Below, in pieces: positions 42,611 to 51,975 of a stretch of DNA of 64,000 nt (its first letter is position 1; each line of letters starts with the position of its first letter). The DNA is from Clostridioides difficile_D (GTDB lineage Bacteria > Bacillota > Clostridia > Peptostreptococcales > Peptostreptococcaceae), in assembly GCA_945861085.1 (NCBI GenBank), contig OX244046.1, forward strand, positions 1,178,001 through 1,242,000, given 5' to 3'. Position numbers and translations under genes: made by a program. Below the pieces are notes generated by a model, which searched no databases, was not told the origin of the DNA, and worked only from the letters and a program-made list of their open reading frames with translations.

Positions 42611-43813
42611 GTGAAGATAGCAATATTAGGGTATGGAACAGTAGGAAGTGGATTAATTGATTTAATAGAAAATAATACTTCAAAAAGAGATATAGAAATT
42701 GCTGGAATTTTAGTTAAAAATAAAGAAAAATATAAGTCTAAGAAGTATTTTGATAAGATAACAACTGATATAGAAGATATATTTAATAAGGATATTGATA
42801 TACTAGTTGAAGTAATTGGAGGATTAAATCCAGCTTTTGATTATGTAACAAGAGCGTTAAATAAAAAAATACATGTAGTGACAGCTAATAAAGATTTACT
42901 CGCTGAAAAAGGTAGCGACCTTATAGAATTGGCTAACTTAAATGACGTTAGCATCAAATTTGAAGCATCTGTGGCAGGTGGTATACCAGTTTTAAAACCA
43001 TTGATAGAATCACTGGAAGGCAATAACATAAAGAGCATAAATGCTATTTTGAATGGAACTTGTAATTTTATATTATCAAAGATGTATGATGAAAATTTAC
43101 CATATGATGTGGCTTTAAAACAAGCACAAGAGTTAGGGTTTGCAGAAGCTAATCCAGATGCAGATGTTTTAGGATACGATAGTGCTAGAAAATTATCTAT
43201 ACTGTCTACTTTATCTTATGGGAAAATAGTATATTGGAAAGATTTGTTATTAGAAGGAATAACTTCAATAGATGAAAAAGATATAGAATATGCAAAAAAA
43301 TTAAATTGTAAGATAAAATTGGTTGCTAGAAGTAAGTATGAATCAGGAGAAGTAAGTGGATTTGTTAGACCAGCATTAGTGGATAATAATAATATGCTTT
43401 CAAAGATAGATAATGAGTTCAACGTAGTTATTTTAGTGGGCGACTCAGTAGGTGAACTTTCTTTTGTAGGTAAGGGAGCTGGAAGGGGTGCAACAGGTAG
43501 TGCTGTTTATGCTGATATTATAGATATAATAGATAATAGAAGTTCCAATATAAAGTCTTTTTCAAAAGGGAAACTGGATTTAAGTGGTCTTATAGAAGAT
43601 GAATGTAGTGCTGTAGTTAGATTTAGTGAATATAATAAAGATGGGATTTTAAAATGTTTAGATAAATACATAAATAGCTATGATATCATAGATAACGAAG
43701 AACTAGCGATTTTTGTAAATGCAAAGTCAGAGCATGAAATTGATAGATTTTTGGCAGATGTAAAAAGAAATAATTACAGTAAATCAGTTAAAAAGTTATT
43801 GAAGATAGATTAA
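42611..43813 (+). CDS. hom: homoserine dehydrogenase
   Basis: 400 aa. It reduces aspartate semialdehyde to homoserine with NAD(P)H on the way to methionine and threonine. Rossmann motif LGYGTVGSG (residues 6-14), VTANKDLLA, KFEASVAGGIPVLKPL and LNGTCNFILSKM. The C-terminal region (CSAVVRFSEYNKDG... to the end) is a short ACT-like domain. Start GTG after TGGGGG. The upstream SAM riboswitch suggests that methionine supply controls it. Confidence 0.95.
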   Translation: MKIAILGYGTVGSGLIDLIENNTSKRDIEIAGILVKNKEKYKSKKYFDKITTDIEDIFNKDIDILVEVIGGLNPAFDYVTRALNKKIHVVTANKDLLAEKGSDLIELANLNDVSIKFEASVAGGIPVLKPLIESLEGNNIKSINAILNGTCNFILSKMYDENLPYDVALKQAQELGFAEANPDADVLGYDSARKLSILSTLSYGKIVYWKDLLLEGITSIDEKDIEYAKKLNCKIKLVARSKYESGEVSGFVRPALVDNNNMLSKIDNEFNVVILVGDSVGELSFVGKGAGRGATGSAVYADIIDIIDNRSSNIKSFSKGKLDLSGLIEDECSAVVRFSEYNKDGILKCLDKYINSYDIIDNEELAIFVNAKSEHEIDRFLADVKRNNYSKSVKKLLKID

Positions 43814-43843
43814 ATTATTAATATAGGAATTATAAAAATTGAA

Positions 43844-43889
43844 GGTGAAGTAAATCAAAATAGTTATTTTGTTTTACTTCACTTTTTTA
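43844..43889 (+). terminator. terminator after hom
   Basis: GTGAAGTAAA and TTTACTTCAC pair, with an inner CAAAAT/ATTTTG helix, followed by TTTTTT. Confidence 0.8.
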
Positions 43890-43935
43890 GTATCTGGTGA
43901 ATTAATAAGATAATAGAAAAATATATACGTTATAA

Positions 43936-44502
43936 TTACCCAATAAAGAAATTTTCACTAGCTTCATTGATAGCTTGCTGAGTTACCCTTATATATCGCT
44001 GTGTAGTGGCCACAGAACTGTGATTTAAGAGTTCCTTAACCAATTCTAAGTTGTTGTTACTCTTTTCAAATTGAGTGGTAGCATAGAGCTTTCTAAAGCT
44101 ATGTGTGCTTATATTATACAAATTTAAGTGTTTACAAATTATCCTCAACTGCTTTTGAATAGCTTTTGTTTTTATGTTTACTAAGTAGTCATTTGATTTA
44201 AGATTATACTTTCTTGCATGTTCATTTATGGACTCAATTATATTTTTATTAACTGGTCTATACTGCAATTTACCTGTCTTTTTTTCATTTATTTCCAACA
44301 TATTACCTTTAAAATTACCTATCTTTAATCTTAAAATATCTGATATTCTTAGACCTAAATTAGCTTCTAACATTAGTGCCAATGCAACTTTAGGATTTTT
44401 TCTAAATCTTTTTTCAACGCCATTTTCACTATAAGTAAAGCCCGTATGTAATAGTTCCATTATCTTTTTATATTCGTCTATTTCTATAGGTCTTGTTGCC
44501 AT
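43936..44502 (-). CDS. recV: solitary tyrosine recombinase RecV
   Basis: 188 aa catalytic domain only, with no separate N-terminal arm-binding domain. Catalytic set: R52 (LGLRISDILRL), K75 (KKTGK), H134-x-x-R137 (THSFRKLY), H161 (LLNHSSVATTQ) and nucleophile Y170 (RYIRV). The locus (between hom and ylbJ) and size match C. difficile RecV, which inverts several DNA switches that control phase-variable surface and motility genes. No invertible element is seen here. GAGGAG lies nine bases before ATG 44502; an in-frame TTG at 44508 is too close. It is not in a prophage context. Confidence 0.85.
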   Translation of the reverse strand: MATRPIEIDEYKKIMELLHTGFTYSENGVEKRFRKNPKVALALMLEANLGLRISDILRLKIGNFKGNMLEINEKKTGKLQYRPVNKNIIESINEHARKYNLKSNDYLVNIKTKAIQKQLRIICKHLNLYNISTHSFRKLYATTQFEKSNNNLELVKELLNHSSVATTQRYIRVTQQAINEASENFFIG

Positions 44503-44769
44503 TTTCAACCACTCCTCTTAGTTTGATTTGGTAAGTTTAGGTCGGTATTTATTATATAATATAAATGAAATATTATATAATGGAAAAATATTCCAGTAAA
44601 CTTATATAAGTGTGATATATGTGATTAAGGAGAATTTTTTGAAAAATGTTTCTAATAAAATTATCAAATTGTGATGAAATAACTTTGTTGTTAAACTAAT
44701 TAAAAAGGTTATTAAAATTATGACAAATATAATAAAAAAATGGAAGTATTTAGTCAATTATTGTTAGTT

Positions 44770-46029
44770 TTATTTTTTTCGTAAGAATTTCTTAATAGAA
44801 AAAGTATTTTTATATCTTATTAGTTTCCCGCTTGTAGATAAATTTTTCATATGCTTTTTAGCAATAAATAAAGCTGAAATTAGATAAATTATTACTACAA
44901 TTTGAAGAATTGTGTCATAATAGCTGAGATAATAAAACCAGATTAAGTTATTATATATAACATTATATGTATCAGCAAAGCTAGAAACTAACACCGTAGA
45001 ATTTGCAATTGGATAAAGTATAAATATAAAGAGAGCAGCTAAAATTCCATGAGCAAACTTACTTAGTATGTATAATTTTAAGTCTATGTCTGTTTTTGAT
45101 AAAAATGTACAGCATTGAGCCAGTATGGATAATCCACTAAATCCTATCAAAAAGCTAGCTAAAGACGCTCTTAGGATTTCTGGAGCACTTGTTATACTAG
45201 ATACCTTATTGCAACCTATAGTGATTTCAAATAGACCACTTACGAATGCTTGACAGAGTTCTTTACTAACACCTAAAAATGAAAGAGGTAAATATATAAT
45301 TGATGCTATTAATGAGATTACATTAAAAAGAGATAGTATTTTAAATACTACTGAAAAAACAATTACAAATCCACCAACTGTAAGTAATGTATTTACTCCA
45401 TTAAATACAGCATTTCCAAATAGAACAAAAAAACCATTCCCACTTGAATTCCTAATATTAATTATGTTTTTTATGTTTGTTTTTAAATCTAATTTTGTCT
45501 TTGGAAGACTTTCATTACCATAATTTCTAAAGAAAAGACCAACTAATATAGTCCCTAGATAATGGCATAGAATCATTAAGTAACCTAAGTTTGAATTTTG
45601 GAACATACCTGTGCCAACTGAACCTATTATGAATAAAGGTCCTGATGTAGAACAAAACGACACAAGTCTTTGTGCCTCATGCTTAGAAATTTGCTTATTA
45701 CTTCTAAATTCAGAAGCCAAACTTACTCCTACTGGATAACCAGATACTGTAGATATAGCAAAAGCTAAAGCACTCTTTCCTGAAACATTAAACACAAGTC
45801 TAGTCAAGGGATTGATAATAAACCCTATAATATCCACTATTTTTAAATCAACAATTAAGTTTGCCCCAATTATAAATGGTAGTAGTGATGGAACTAAAAC
45901 ATTAGACCATATAGAGAAACCCTCTCTTGCAGATTTTATAGCTTCATTTGGGTACAGGATAATGCCTAAAACTAGAACTCCAACTATGATAGCTGGAGCA
46001 AAAAAAGCAATAATTTTATTTTTTTTCAT
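44770..46029 (-). CDS. ylbJ: sporulation integral membrane protein YlbJ
   Basis: 419 aa with about ten membrane helices and two gate-type repeats. EGFSIWSNVLVPSLLPFIIGANL and SGYPVGVSLASEFRSNKQISKHEAQRLVSFCSTSGPLFIIGSVGTGMF are the YlbJ/SpoVE-independent spore-cortex family motifs. Bacillus ylbJ mutants sporulate poorly at cortex stage and the gene is sigma-E controlled; here a sigma-E promoter could not be confirmed. Bacillus also keeps it near ylbM and rpmF, as in this window. Confidence 0.85.
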   Translation of the reverse strand: MKKNKIIAFFAPAIIVGVLVLGIILYPNEAIKSAREGFSIWSNVLVPSLLPFIIGANLIVDLKIVDIIGFIINPLTRLVFNVSGKSALAFAISTVSGYPVGVSLASEFRSNKQISKHEAQRLVSFCSTSGPLFIIGSVGTGMFQNSNLGYLMILCHYLGTILVGLFFRNYGNESLPKTKLDLKTNIKNIINIRNSSGNGFFVLFGNAVFNGVNTLLTVGGFVIVFSVVFKILSLFNVISLIASIIYLPLSFLGVSKELCQAFVSGLFEITIGCNKVSSITSAPEILRASLASFLIGFSGLSILAQCCTFLSKTDIDLKLYILSKFAHGILAALFIFILYPIANSTVLVSSFADTYNVIYNNLIWFYYLSYYDTILQIVVIIYLISALFIAKKHMKNLSTSGKLIRYKNTFSIKKFLRKK

Positions 46030-46153
46030 AATATCACCTATAAATTTGAGTTATAAGATATTATATTAAAAGTAATAAAAATATATGAATGTAATGGCTT
46101 AAGATATATAATAGATATATATTACAACAACGATTATCATATTGGAGGAAAAA

Positions 46154-46867
46154 ATGTTTAATAGTATAGCTAGTAAAAAAGTTTATGAACAAGTAATTGA
46201 GCAAATACAATATAAAATACTAAATGGAGAGTTAAAAAAGGGTGATAAATTACTATCAGAAAGAGAATTATCTGAGCAAATGAATGTAAGTAGAACTTCC
46301 ATCAGAGAAGCCATTAGAGTACTAGAAACTATGGGAGTGATAGAAAGTAGACAAGGTGAAGGAAATTTTATATGTACAAATATAGAAAAAACTTTAATAG
46401 AACCCTTATCTATGATTTTTAAACTTAACAATGGTACACTTGAAGATATATTAGAACTTAGAATAATTTTAGAAATTGAAATTGCAAAACTTGCTTCAAA
46501 GAGAATAACTTCTTCTGAAGCTATAGAATTGAAGAGTATAATAGATGAAATGAGAATAGAAACCAATAAAAAAGATAATAATCGAGCACTGGTTTTATTA
46601 GACCAAAAATTTCACAGTAAATTAGCAACATTAAGTAAAAATTATTTAATTCAAAGTCTTTTTATGACAGCATCAAAATTATTTGATGGATTTATAGAGG
46701 ATGCAAGAGAAAAAATAATCGCAGAACCTTTTAATGAAAACATATTACTTGAACAGCATGAGGCTATATACAATGCAGTTGTAGAAAATAATATAGAGCT
46801 TGCATGTGAGAAAGCAAAGGAACATATGAAATTTATAAGTAAAAATTATAGAAAAAATGAAAATTAA
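46154..46867 (+). CDS. FadR-type GntR regulator of lactate utilisation
   Basis: 237 aa. Winged helix at residues about 10-75 (GDKLLSERELSEQMNVSRTSIREAIRVLETMGVIESRQGEG), and FCD effector domain at 95-230, where metal and organic acid bind (His in LDQKFHSKLATL, HEAIYNAV). FCD regulators respond to lactate, glycolate or similar acids, which suits the downstream operon. The longer frame begins with TTG 46142 over the GGAGG site, so ATG 46154 is used. An 11-bp FadR-type operator sits just after this gene, at 46935. Confidence 0.87.
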   Translation: MFNSIASKKVYEQVIEQIQYKILNGELKKGDKLLSERELSEQMNVSRTSIREAIRVLETMGVIESRQGEGNFICTNIEKTLIEPLSMIFKLNNGTLEDILELRIILEIEIAKLASKRITSSEAIELKSIIDEMRIETNKKDNNRALVLLDQKFHSKLATLSKNYLIQSLFMTASKLFDGFIEDAREKIIAEPFNENILLEQHEAIYNAVVENNIELACEKAKEHMKFISKNYRKNEN

Positions 46868-46891
46868 AAGTTTGTTATAAAATAAATTATT

Positions 46892-46945
46892 CTTGCAAAT
46901 GGAAGATAATGGTACTATTATATAAATGTAAAACTGGTATGACCA
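46892..46945 (+). promoter_or_regulatory. promoter and FadR-type operator of the lactate operon
   Basis: TTGCAA (46892-46897), 17 bp, TATTAT (46915-46920), then the operator TGGTATGACCA (46935-46945), which fits TGGTnnnACCA of FadR-family regulators. Placed after the -10, it would block transcription when the upstream regulator is bound. Confidence 0.7.
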
Positions 46946-46984
46946 CCTACCAATTTTATAGTTTATTATAATGGGAGATTAAAA

Positions 46985-48259
46985 ATGGTAAAGTTAAAAG
47001 TACCGTATTCAAAACAAGGAATGATTTTAGAAATACCTGAGAAACGTTTTCTTGGTGTTTTGGAGGCAAAATCGAATAATTATATAGAAAATAAGACTCA
47101 AGAAGAAATAGTTGAAGAATCTATGAATAATCCTATAGGCTCTAATTCACTGGAAGAACTAGTTAAGGGGAAAAAGAATGTAGTCATAATTACGAGTGAC
47201 CATACAAGACCTGTACCAAGTAAAATAACTATGCCAATTATATTAAGACGAATTAGGAAGGTTAATCCAGAAATTGATGTTAAGATTATAGTGGCAACTG
47301 GATTTCATAGGGCAAGTACAAGGGAAGAACTAGTTTATAAAATGGGAGAAGAAATAGTAGATAATGAAGATATAGTTATGCATGTATCTACCGATGATGA
47401 ATCTATGTGTAAGGTAGGAGTATTACCTTCAGGTGGAGATTTATATATAAACAAACTAGCATATGAGGCAGAACTTTTAATAGCAGAGGGTTTTATAGAA
47501 CCTCATTTCTTTGCAGGTTTTTCAGGTGGGAGAAAAAGTGTACTTCCAGGAATAGCATCTGCAAAGACTATAATGTATAACCATTGTAGTGACTTTATAG
47601 ATAGTGATAATTCAAGGACTGGAAAATTAAATAATAATCCTATTCATGAAGATATGGTATACGCTGCTAAAGTTGCAAAGTTAGCATTCATATTGAACGT
47701 TGTAATAGATAAAGATAAAAAAATAATTGCATCTTTTGCTGGTGATGTCGAAAAAGCACATACTAAAGGGTGTAGATTTGTAACAGAGTTATCAAAAGTA
47801 AATTCTATAAAATCAGATATTGTTGTAACTACAAATGGTGGATATCCACTAGACCAAAATATTTATCAAGCAGTTAAGGGAATGACAGCAGCAGAGGCTA
47901 CCTGTAGAGATGGTGGAGTAATAATAATGATTGCAGCGTGTAATGATGGTCATGGTGGTCAATCTTTTTATGAAAATGTAGCAAATGCAGATTCACCAAA
48001 ACAACTTTTAGATAAAATTAGAAGTATTGGCAGATGTGATACAATTCCAGACCAATGGGAATTTCAGATATTAGCAAGAATACTATCTAAATATACTGTC
48101 ATAATGGTAACAGATAAATGTAATCCTGAAATGATAAAGAAGATGCATATGAAACATGCATTTAATTTTAAAGAAGCATTAGAAATAGCAACTAGTATAG
48201 TTGGTAAGGAGAGCAAAGTAGTAGTTATACCTGATGGAGTGTCAGTTATAGTTAAATAA
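46985..48259 (+). CDS. larA: nickel-pincer lactate racemase LarA
   Basis: 424 aa. It interconverts D- and L-lactate with the NPN nickel cofactor. The key residues fall at the same positions as in Lactiplantibacillus LarA: H108 (GFHRAST), H174 (EPHFFAGFSGG), K184 (GRKSVLPG), H200 (NHCSD). DHTRP near 72-76 binds substrate. It lets the following dehydrogenase, specific for one isomer, use both. The cofactor enzymes LarB, LarC and LarE are not in the window. Confidence 0.94.
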   Translation: MVKLKVPYSKQGMILEIPEKRFLGVLEAKSNNYIENKTQEEIVEESMNNPIGSNSLEELVKGKKNVVIITSDHTRPVPSKITMPIILRRIRKVNPEIDVKIIVATGFHRASTREELVYKMGEEIVDNEDIVMHVSTDDESMCKVGVLPSGGDLYINKLAYEAELLIAEGFIEPHFFAGFSGGRKSVLPGIASAKTIMYNHCSDFIDSDNSRTGKLNNNPIHEDMVYAAKVAKLAFILNVVIDKDKKIIASFAGDVEKAHTKGCRFVTELSKVNSIKSDIVVTTNGGYPLDQNIYQAVKGMTAAEATCRDGGVIIMIAACNDGHGGQSFYENVANADSPKQLLDKIRSIGRCDTIPDQWEFQILARILSKYTVIMVTDKCNPEMIKKMHMKHAFNFKEALEIATSIVGKESKVVVIPDGVSVIVK

Positions 48260-48275
48260 AAAAGGAGTGTACTTT

Positions 48276-49064
48276 ATGGAAATTTTGACATGTATTAAGC
48301 AAGTACCAGGAACAACTTCAGTAGAAGTTGATGAAACTACAGGAGTATTAAAGAGAGATGGAGTAGATTCAAAAATGAATCCTTATGACTTATATGCTTT
48401 AGAAACAGCACTTAGAATAAAACAGGAGAAAAGTGCTAATCTAAAAGTACTTAGTATGGGTCCTCCTCAAGCAAAGAAAGTAATTGAAGAAAGTTTTATG
48501 ATGGGAGCTGATGAAGGTGCTTTAATAAGTGATAGGAGATTTGGAGGTGCAGATGTATTAGCTACTTCTTATACCATATCACAAGGTATTAAGAAGATGG
48601 GTAAGGTAGATTTAATAATTTGTGGGAAACAAACTACTGATGGTGATACAGCACAGGTTGGACCTGAAATAGCTGAGTTTTTAGAGATACCTCATGTTAC
48701 TAATGTTACAAAATTAATTGATGTTAAAGATGAAAGTATAGTTGTTGAAATAGATATGCCAAATGATTTACAAGTATGTGAGATTGAATATCCATGTTTA
48801 ATAACTGTAGAAAAAGACATTTTTCAACCAAGACTACCCTCATTTAGATTAAAATTAGATACTAGAGAGAGAAAAATACCTGTATATAGCTTAGATGACT
48901 TTGAAGATAAAGATGAAAATAACTATGGGCTTAATGGTTCTCCTACTCAAGTTGTAAGAATATTTCCTCCAAAGCCAAATACAGATAAAAATATTGTAAG
49001 AGGAAATGCAGATGAATTAAGTTCTGCGCTTGTAAATAAATTAGAGGAATTAAAATTAGTCTAA
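48276..49064 (+). CDS. etfB: electron transfer flavoprotein beta subunit
   Basis: 262 aa. EtfB binds FAD in the bifurcating type: ILTCIKQVPGTTSVEVD, NPYDLYALETAL, GKQTTDGDTAQVGPEIAEFL. With EtfA and the next dehydrogenase it would couple lactate oxidation to NAD+ using reduced ferredoxin, as in Acetobacterium Lct. ATG 48276 is preferred to the GTG at 48267, which lies over the AAAGGAG site. Confidence 0.93.
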   Translation: MEILTCIKQVPGTTSVEVDETTGVLKRDGVDSKMNPYDLYALETALRIKQEKSANLKVLSMGPPQAKKVIEESFMMGADEGALISDRRFGGADVLATSYTISQGIKKMGKVDLIICGKQTTDGDTAQVGPEIAEFLEIPHVTNVTKLIDVKDESIVVEIDMPNDLQVCEIEYPCLITVEKDIFQPRLPSFRLKLDTRERKIPVYSLDDFEDKDENNYGLNGSPTQVVRIFPPKPNTDKNIVRGNADELSSALVNKLEELKLV

Positions 49065-49077
49065 GGAGGAGTTATAA

Positions 49078-50298
49078 ATGTCAAAAATAGTTGTAAATCA
49101 AGATAAAATAACTGATTTAAAGGGAGTCTTAGAAATATGTCCTTTTGGGGCTATAGAAGAAAAGTCAGGTGTAGTAGAAATAAGTGCTGGCTGTAAGATG
49201 TGTAAGTTGTGTGTCAAAAGTGGACCAAAGGGTGCATTTGAATTTATGGAAAGTAGTAAAGCACAAATAAATAAAGATGAATGGAGGGGGATTACAGTAT
49301 ATGTTGAACATCACAATGGGAATATACATCCTGTAACGTATGAGCTTATAGGTAAAGCTCGTGAGATGGCATCAAAAATAAAGCAACCTGTGTATTGTGT
49401 GTTTGTGGGAAAAGACATAAAAGATAAGTGTAATAATTTGATTTCTTATGGTGTAGATGAAGTATTCATATATGATGAAGATGAATTTAAAGATTTTAGG
49501 ATAGAACCATATGCAAAGGCAATAGAAAACTTTATAAATAAAGTAAAGCCAACGATAATGTTAGTTGGTGGAACTACACTGGGTAGGTCATTAGCTCCAA
49601 GACTTGCTGCTAGATTTAGAACAGGTCTTACAGCAGATTGTACAATACTTGATATTCAATCAAATACTGATTTAGACCAAATAAGACCAGCATTTGGTGG
49701 AAATATAATGGCTCATATAAATACACCTAATAATAGACCACAATTTGCAACTGTAAGATATAAAATATTTTCAGCACCAGAAAAAGTAAAGAATACCACA
49801 GGAAAGGTAACCTTATGTAAAATAGAAAAAAAAGAATTAAACTCTAAGATTAAAGTATTGAGTGTAAAGGAAAAAAATAAAGAAATTGGTCTTGAAGAAG
49901 CTGAAGTAATAGTAGTTGCAAGTAGAGCAATAAAAAAACAAGAAGATATGGAAATGATATATAAATTAGCTGATAAGTTGAATGCTCAAGTGGCAGGAAC
50001 AAGACCTGTAATAGAAGCAGGGTGGATAGATGCTAAAAAACAAATAGGTCTTAGTGGTAGAACTGTAAAACCTAAACTTATAATAACCTGTGGTGTATCT
50101 GGAGCTGTTCAATTTGTTGCAGGTATGCAAGGTGCTGACTACATAGTAGCCATAAATAAAGATGATAAGGCACCTATACTTGATGTAGCACACTTAGCTT
50201 TAATAGGTGATATTTATGATATTATTCCTAAATTGATTGAAAAGATAGAAAATAAAAAAGATGATAATCAAATGTATATGGCATCAGCAGCTAAATAG
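49078..50298 (+). CDS. etfA: electron transfer flavoprotein alpha subunit with ferredoxin domain
   Basis: 406 aa. The first 65 residues hold a ferredoxin-like module with cysteines CPFGAIEE and CKMCKLCVKSGPKG (one 4Fe-4S cluster, second motif loose). The EtfA part follows: VYVEHHNGNIHPVTYELIGKAREMA and the FAD domain AGTRPVIEAGWIDAKKQIGLSGRTVKPKLIITCGVSGAVQF. Such fusions are seen in bifurcating Etf of anaerobes, where the extra cluster takes electrons. AAGGAGG precedes the ATG. It overlaps nothing; the next start is 11 bases on. Confidence 0.94.
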   Translation: MSKIVVNQDKITDLKGVLEICPFGAIEEKSGVVEISAGCKMCKLCVKSGPKGAFEFMESSKAQINKDEWRGITVYVEHHNGNIHPVTYELIGKAREMASKIKQPVYCVFVGKDIKDKCNNLISYGVDEVFIYDEDEFKDFRIEPYAKAIENFINKVKPTIMLVGGTTLGRSLAPRLAARFRTGLTADCTILDIQSNTDLDQIRPAFGGNIMAHINTPNNRPQFATVRYKIFSAPEKVKNTTGKVTLCKIEKKELNSKIKVLSVKEKNKEIGLEEAEVIVVASRAIKKQEDMEMIYKLADKLNAQVAGTRPVIEAGWIDAKKQIGLSGRTVKPKLIITCGVSGAVQFVAGMQGADYIVAINKDDKAPILDVAHLALIGDIYDIIPKLIEKIENKKDDNQMYMASAAK

Positions 50299-50308
50299 GG
50301 GGATAGAA

Positions 50309-51700
50309 ATGTATAAATTAATCGATAAAAAAGATATAGATTTTTTAATAGATACTTGTGGAGAAGAAAATGTAGTAGTTGGAAGTGATATAAATGAAGA
50401 TTTTTCACATGATGAGCTTGGAGGTATTGAAAAATATCCTGAAGTTTTAGTAAATGTACTTGAAACTGAACAAGTATCTAAAATAATGAAATACGCATAT
50501 AAAAATAATATACCAGTTACACCAAGAGGTCAAGGAACTGGTCTTGTAGGTGCTGCTGTTGCCATAAATGGTGGAATAATGATTAATCTGTGTAAAATGA
50601 ATAAAATACTTGAAGTTGATTATGAAAATTTAACATTGACAGTAGAACCAGGTGTTTTGTTGATGACAATAGGTCAATATGTTCAAGATAGAGATTTATT
50701 TTATCCACCTGACCCAGGTGAGAAAAGTGCTACAATTGCAGGTAATATAAATACTAACGCAGGTGGTATGAGAGCAGTAAAATATGGCGTTACAAGAGAC
50801 TATGTAAGAGGTCTTGAAGTTGTACTACCAAATGGAGAAATTATAAATGTAGGTGGAAAGGTAGTTAAAAATAGTTCTGGATATAGTATAAAGGACCTAT
50901 TAGTAGGTTCAGAAGGGACTTTAGGGATAGTTACTAAAGCTATATTAAAATTGCTTCCACTACCAAAGAAAAGTATAAGTTTACTTATTCCATTTCCAAA
51001 CTTATCAATGGCAATAGAAACTGTTCCTAAAATAATAAAATCAAAATCAATACCAACAGCTATAGAATTTATGGAAAGAGATGTAATATTGGCAGCAGAA
51101 GAATTTTTAGGTAAAAAGTTTCCAGATAATACATCAGATGCTTATCTTTTGCTTACATTTGATGGAAATAGTACTGAAGATATAGAAAAGGAATATGAAA
51201 AAGTAGCTAATTTATGCCTAGAAAATGGTGCATTGGATGTATTTATATCAGATACACAGGAAAGAAATGATTCTATATGGTCAGCTAGAGGTGCATTTTT
51301 AGAGGCTATAAAGGCATCTACAACACAAATGGATGAATGTGATGTTGTTGTTCCAAGAGATAAAATAGCAGAGTTTATAAGATACACTCATGAGCTTCAA
51401 GATAAATTAAAAATAAGAATAAAAAGTTTTGGGCATGCAGGAGATGGAAATCTACACATATATATTTTAAAAGATGGTATGGATGAAAATACTTGGAAAA
51501 CAAGATTAAAAGAAACCTTTGACTGTATGTATAAAAAGTCTAGAGAGCTTAGTGGTCAAGTCTCTGGTGAGCATGGTATAGGGTATGCTAAAAAAGAATA
51601 CTTACATGAATCAAATTCAGATGCGTATATGATGTTAATTAAAAATATAAAATTAGCTTTTGACCCTAAAAATATTTTAAATCCAGGGAAAATATATTAG
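50309..51700 (+). CDS. FAD-linked lactate/glycolate dehydrogenase
   Basis: 463 aa GlcD/VAO-type oxidoreductase. The FAD domain has VTPRGQGTGLVGAAVAINGG, YPPDPGEKSATIAGNINTNAGGMRAVKYG and GSEGTLGIVTKAILKL. The C-terminal domain has SFGHAGDGNLHIYIL and SGEHGIGYAKKEYL, whose His residues bind metal and substrate. With EtfB and EtfA it probably forms an electron-bifurcating lactate dehydrogenase. The longer frame to 50261 overlaps etfA and is not used; TAGGGGGAT lies before ATG 50309. No lactate permease is adjacent. Confidence 0.9.
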   Translation: MYKLIDKKDIDFLIDTCGEENVVVGSDINEDFSHDELGGIEKYPEVLVNVLETEQVSKIMKYAYKNNIPVTPRGQGTGLVGAAVAINGGIMINLCKMNKILEVDYENLTLTVEPGVLLMTIGQYVQDRDLFYPPDPGEKSATIAGNINTNAGGMRAVKYGVTRDYVRGLEVVLPNGEIINVGGKVVKNSSGYSIKDLLVGSEGTLGIVTKAILKLLPLPKKSISLLIPFPNLSMAIETVPKIIKSKSIPTAIEFMERDVILAAEEFLGKKFPDNTSDAYLLLTFDGNSTEDIEKEYEKVANLCLENGALDVFISDTQERNDSIWSARGAFLEAIKASTTQMDECDVVVPRDKIAEFIRYTHELQDKLKIRIKSFGHAGDGNLHIYILKDGMDENTWKTRLKETFDCMYKKSRELSGQVSGEHGIGYAKKEYLHESNSDAYMMLIKNIKLAFDPKNILNPGKIY

Positions 51701-51801
51701 ACATATTAATTTAGATGTTTATTAACAGAAAATATATAAAAATGGGCTTTGATTGTAATATTTTAAAACTTACTTTTAAACATGAAGGAAAGCTATAAAA
51801 A

Positions 51802-51885
51802 CTTTAGGATGGCAATATTTACTTAAATTTGTAAAGTAACATAATATTTAAATATAATATTTAAGTTAATGTTACCATCCTAAAG
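51802..51885. terminator. long imperfect hairpin between convergent genes
   Basis: CTTTAGGATGG...ACTTAAAT (51802-51828) pairs imperfectly, about 25 of 27 bases, with 51859-51885. No T-run follows on either side. It is between the lactate operon and tmcAL, which point toward each other, so it may stop both. Confidence 0.5.
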
Positions 51886-51975
51886 GTATGTGTATATAGA
51901 TAAAGTAAGTTTTATTTTTTTGATGAAATATTGATGAAATAATTTTTATAAGTTATATAAGATTATTTTAAAAAT

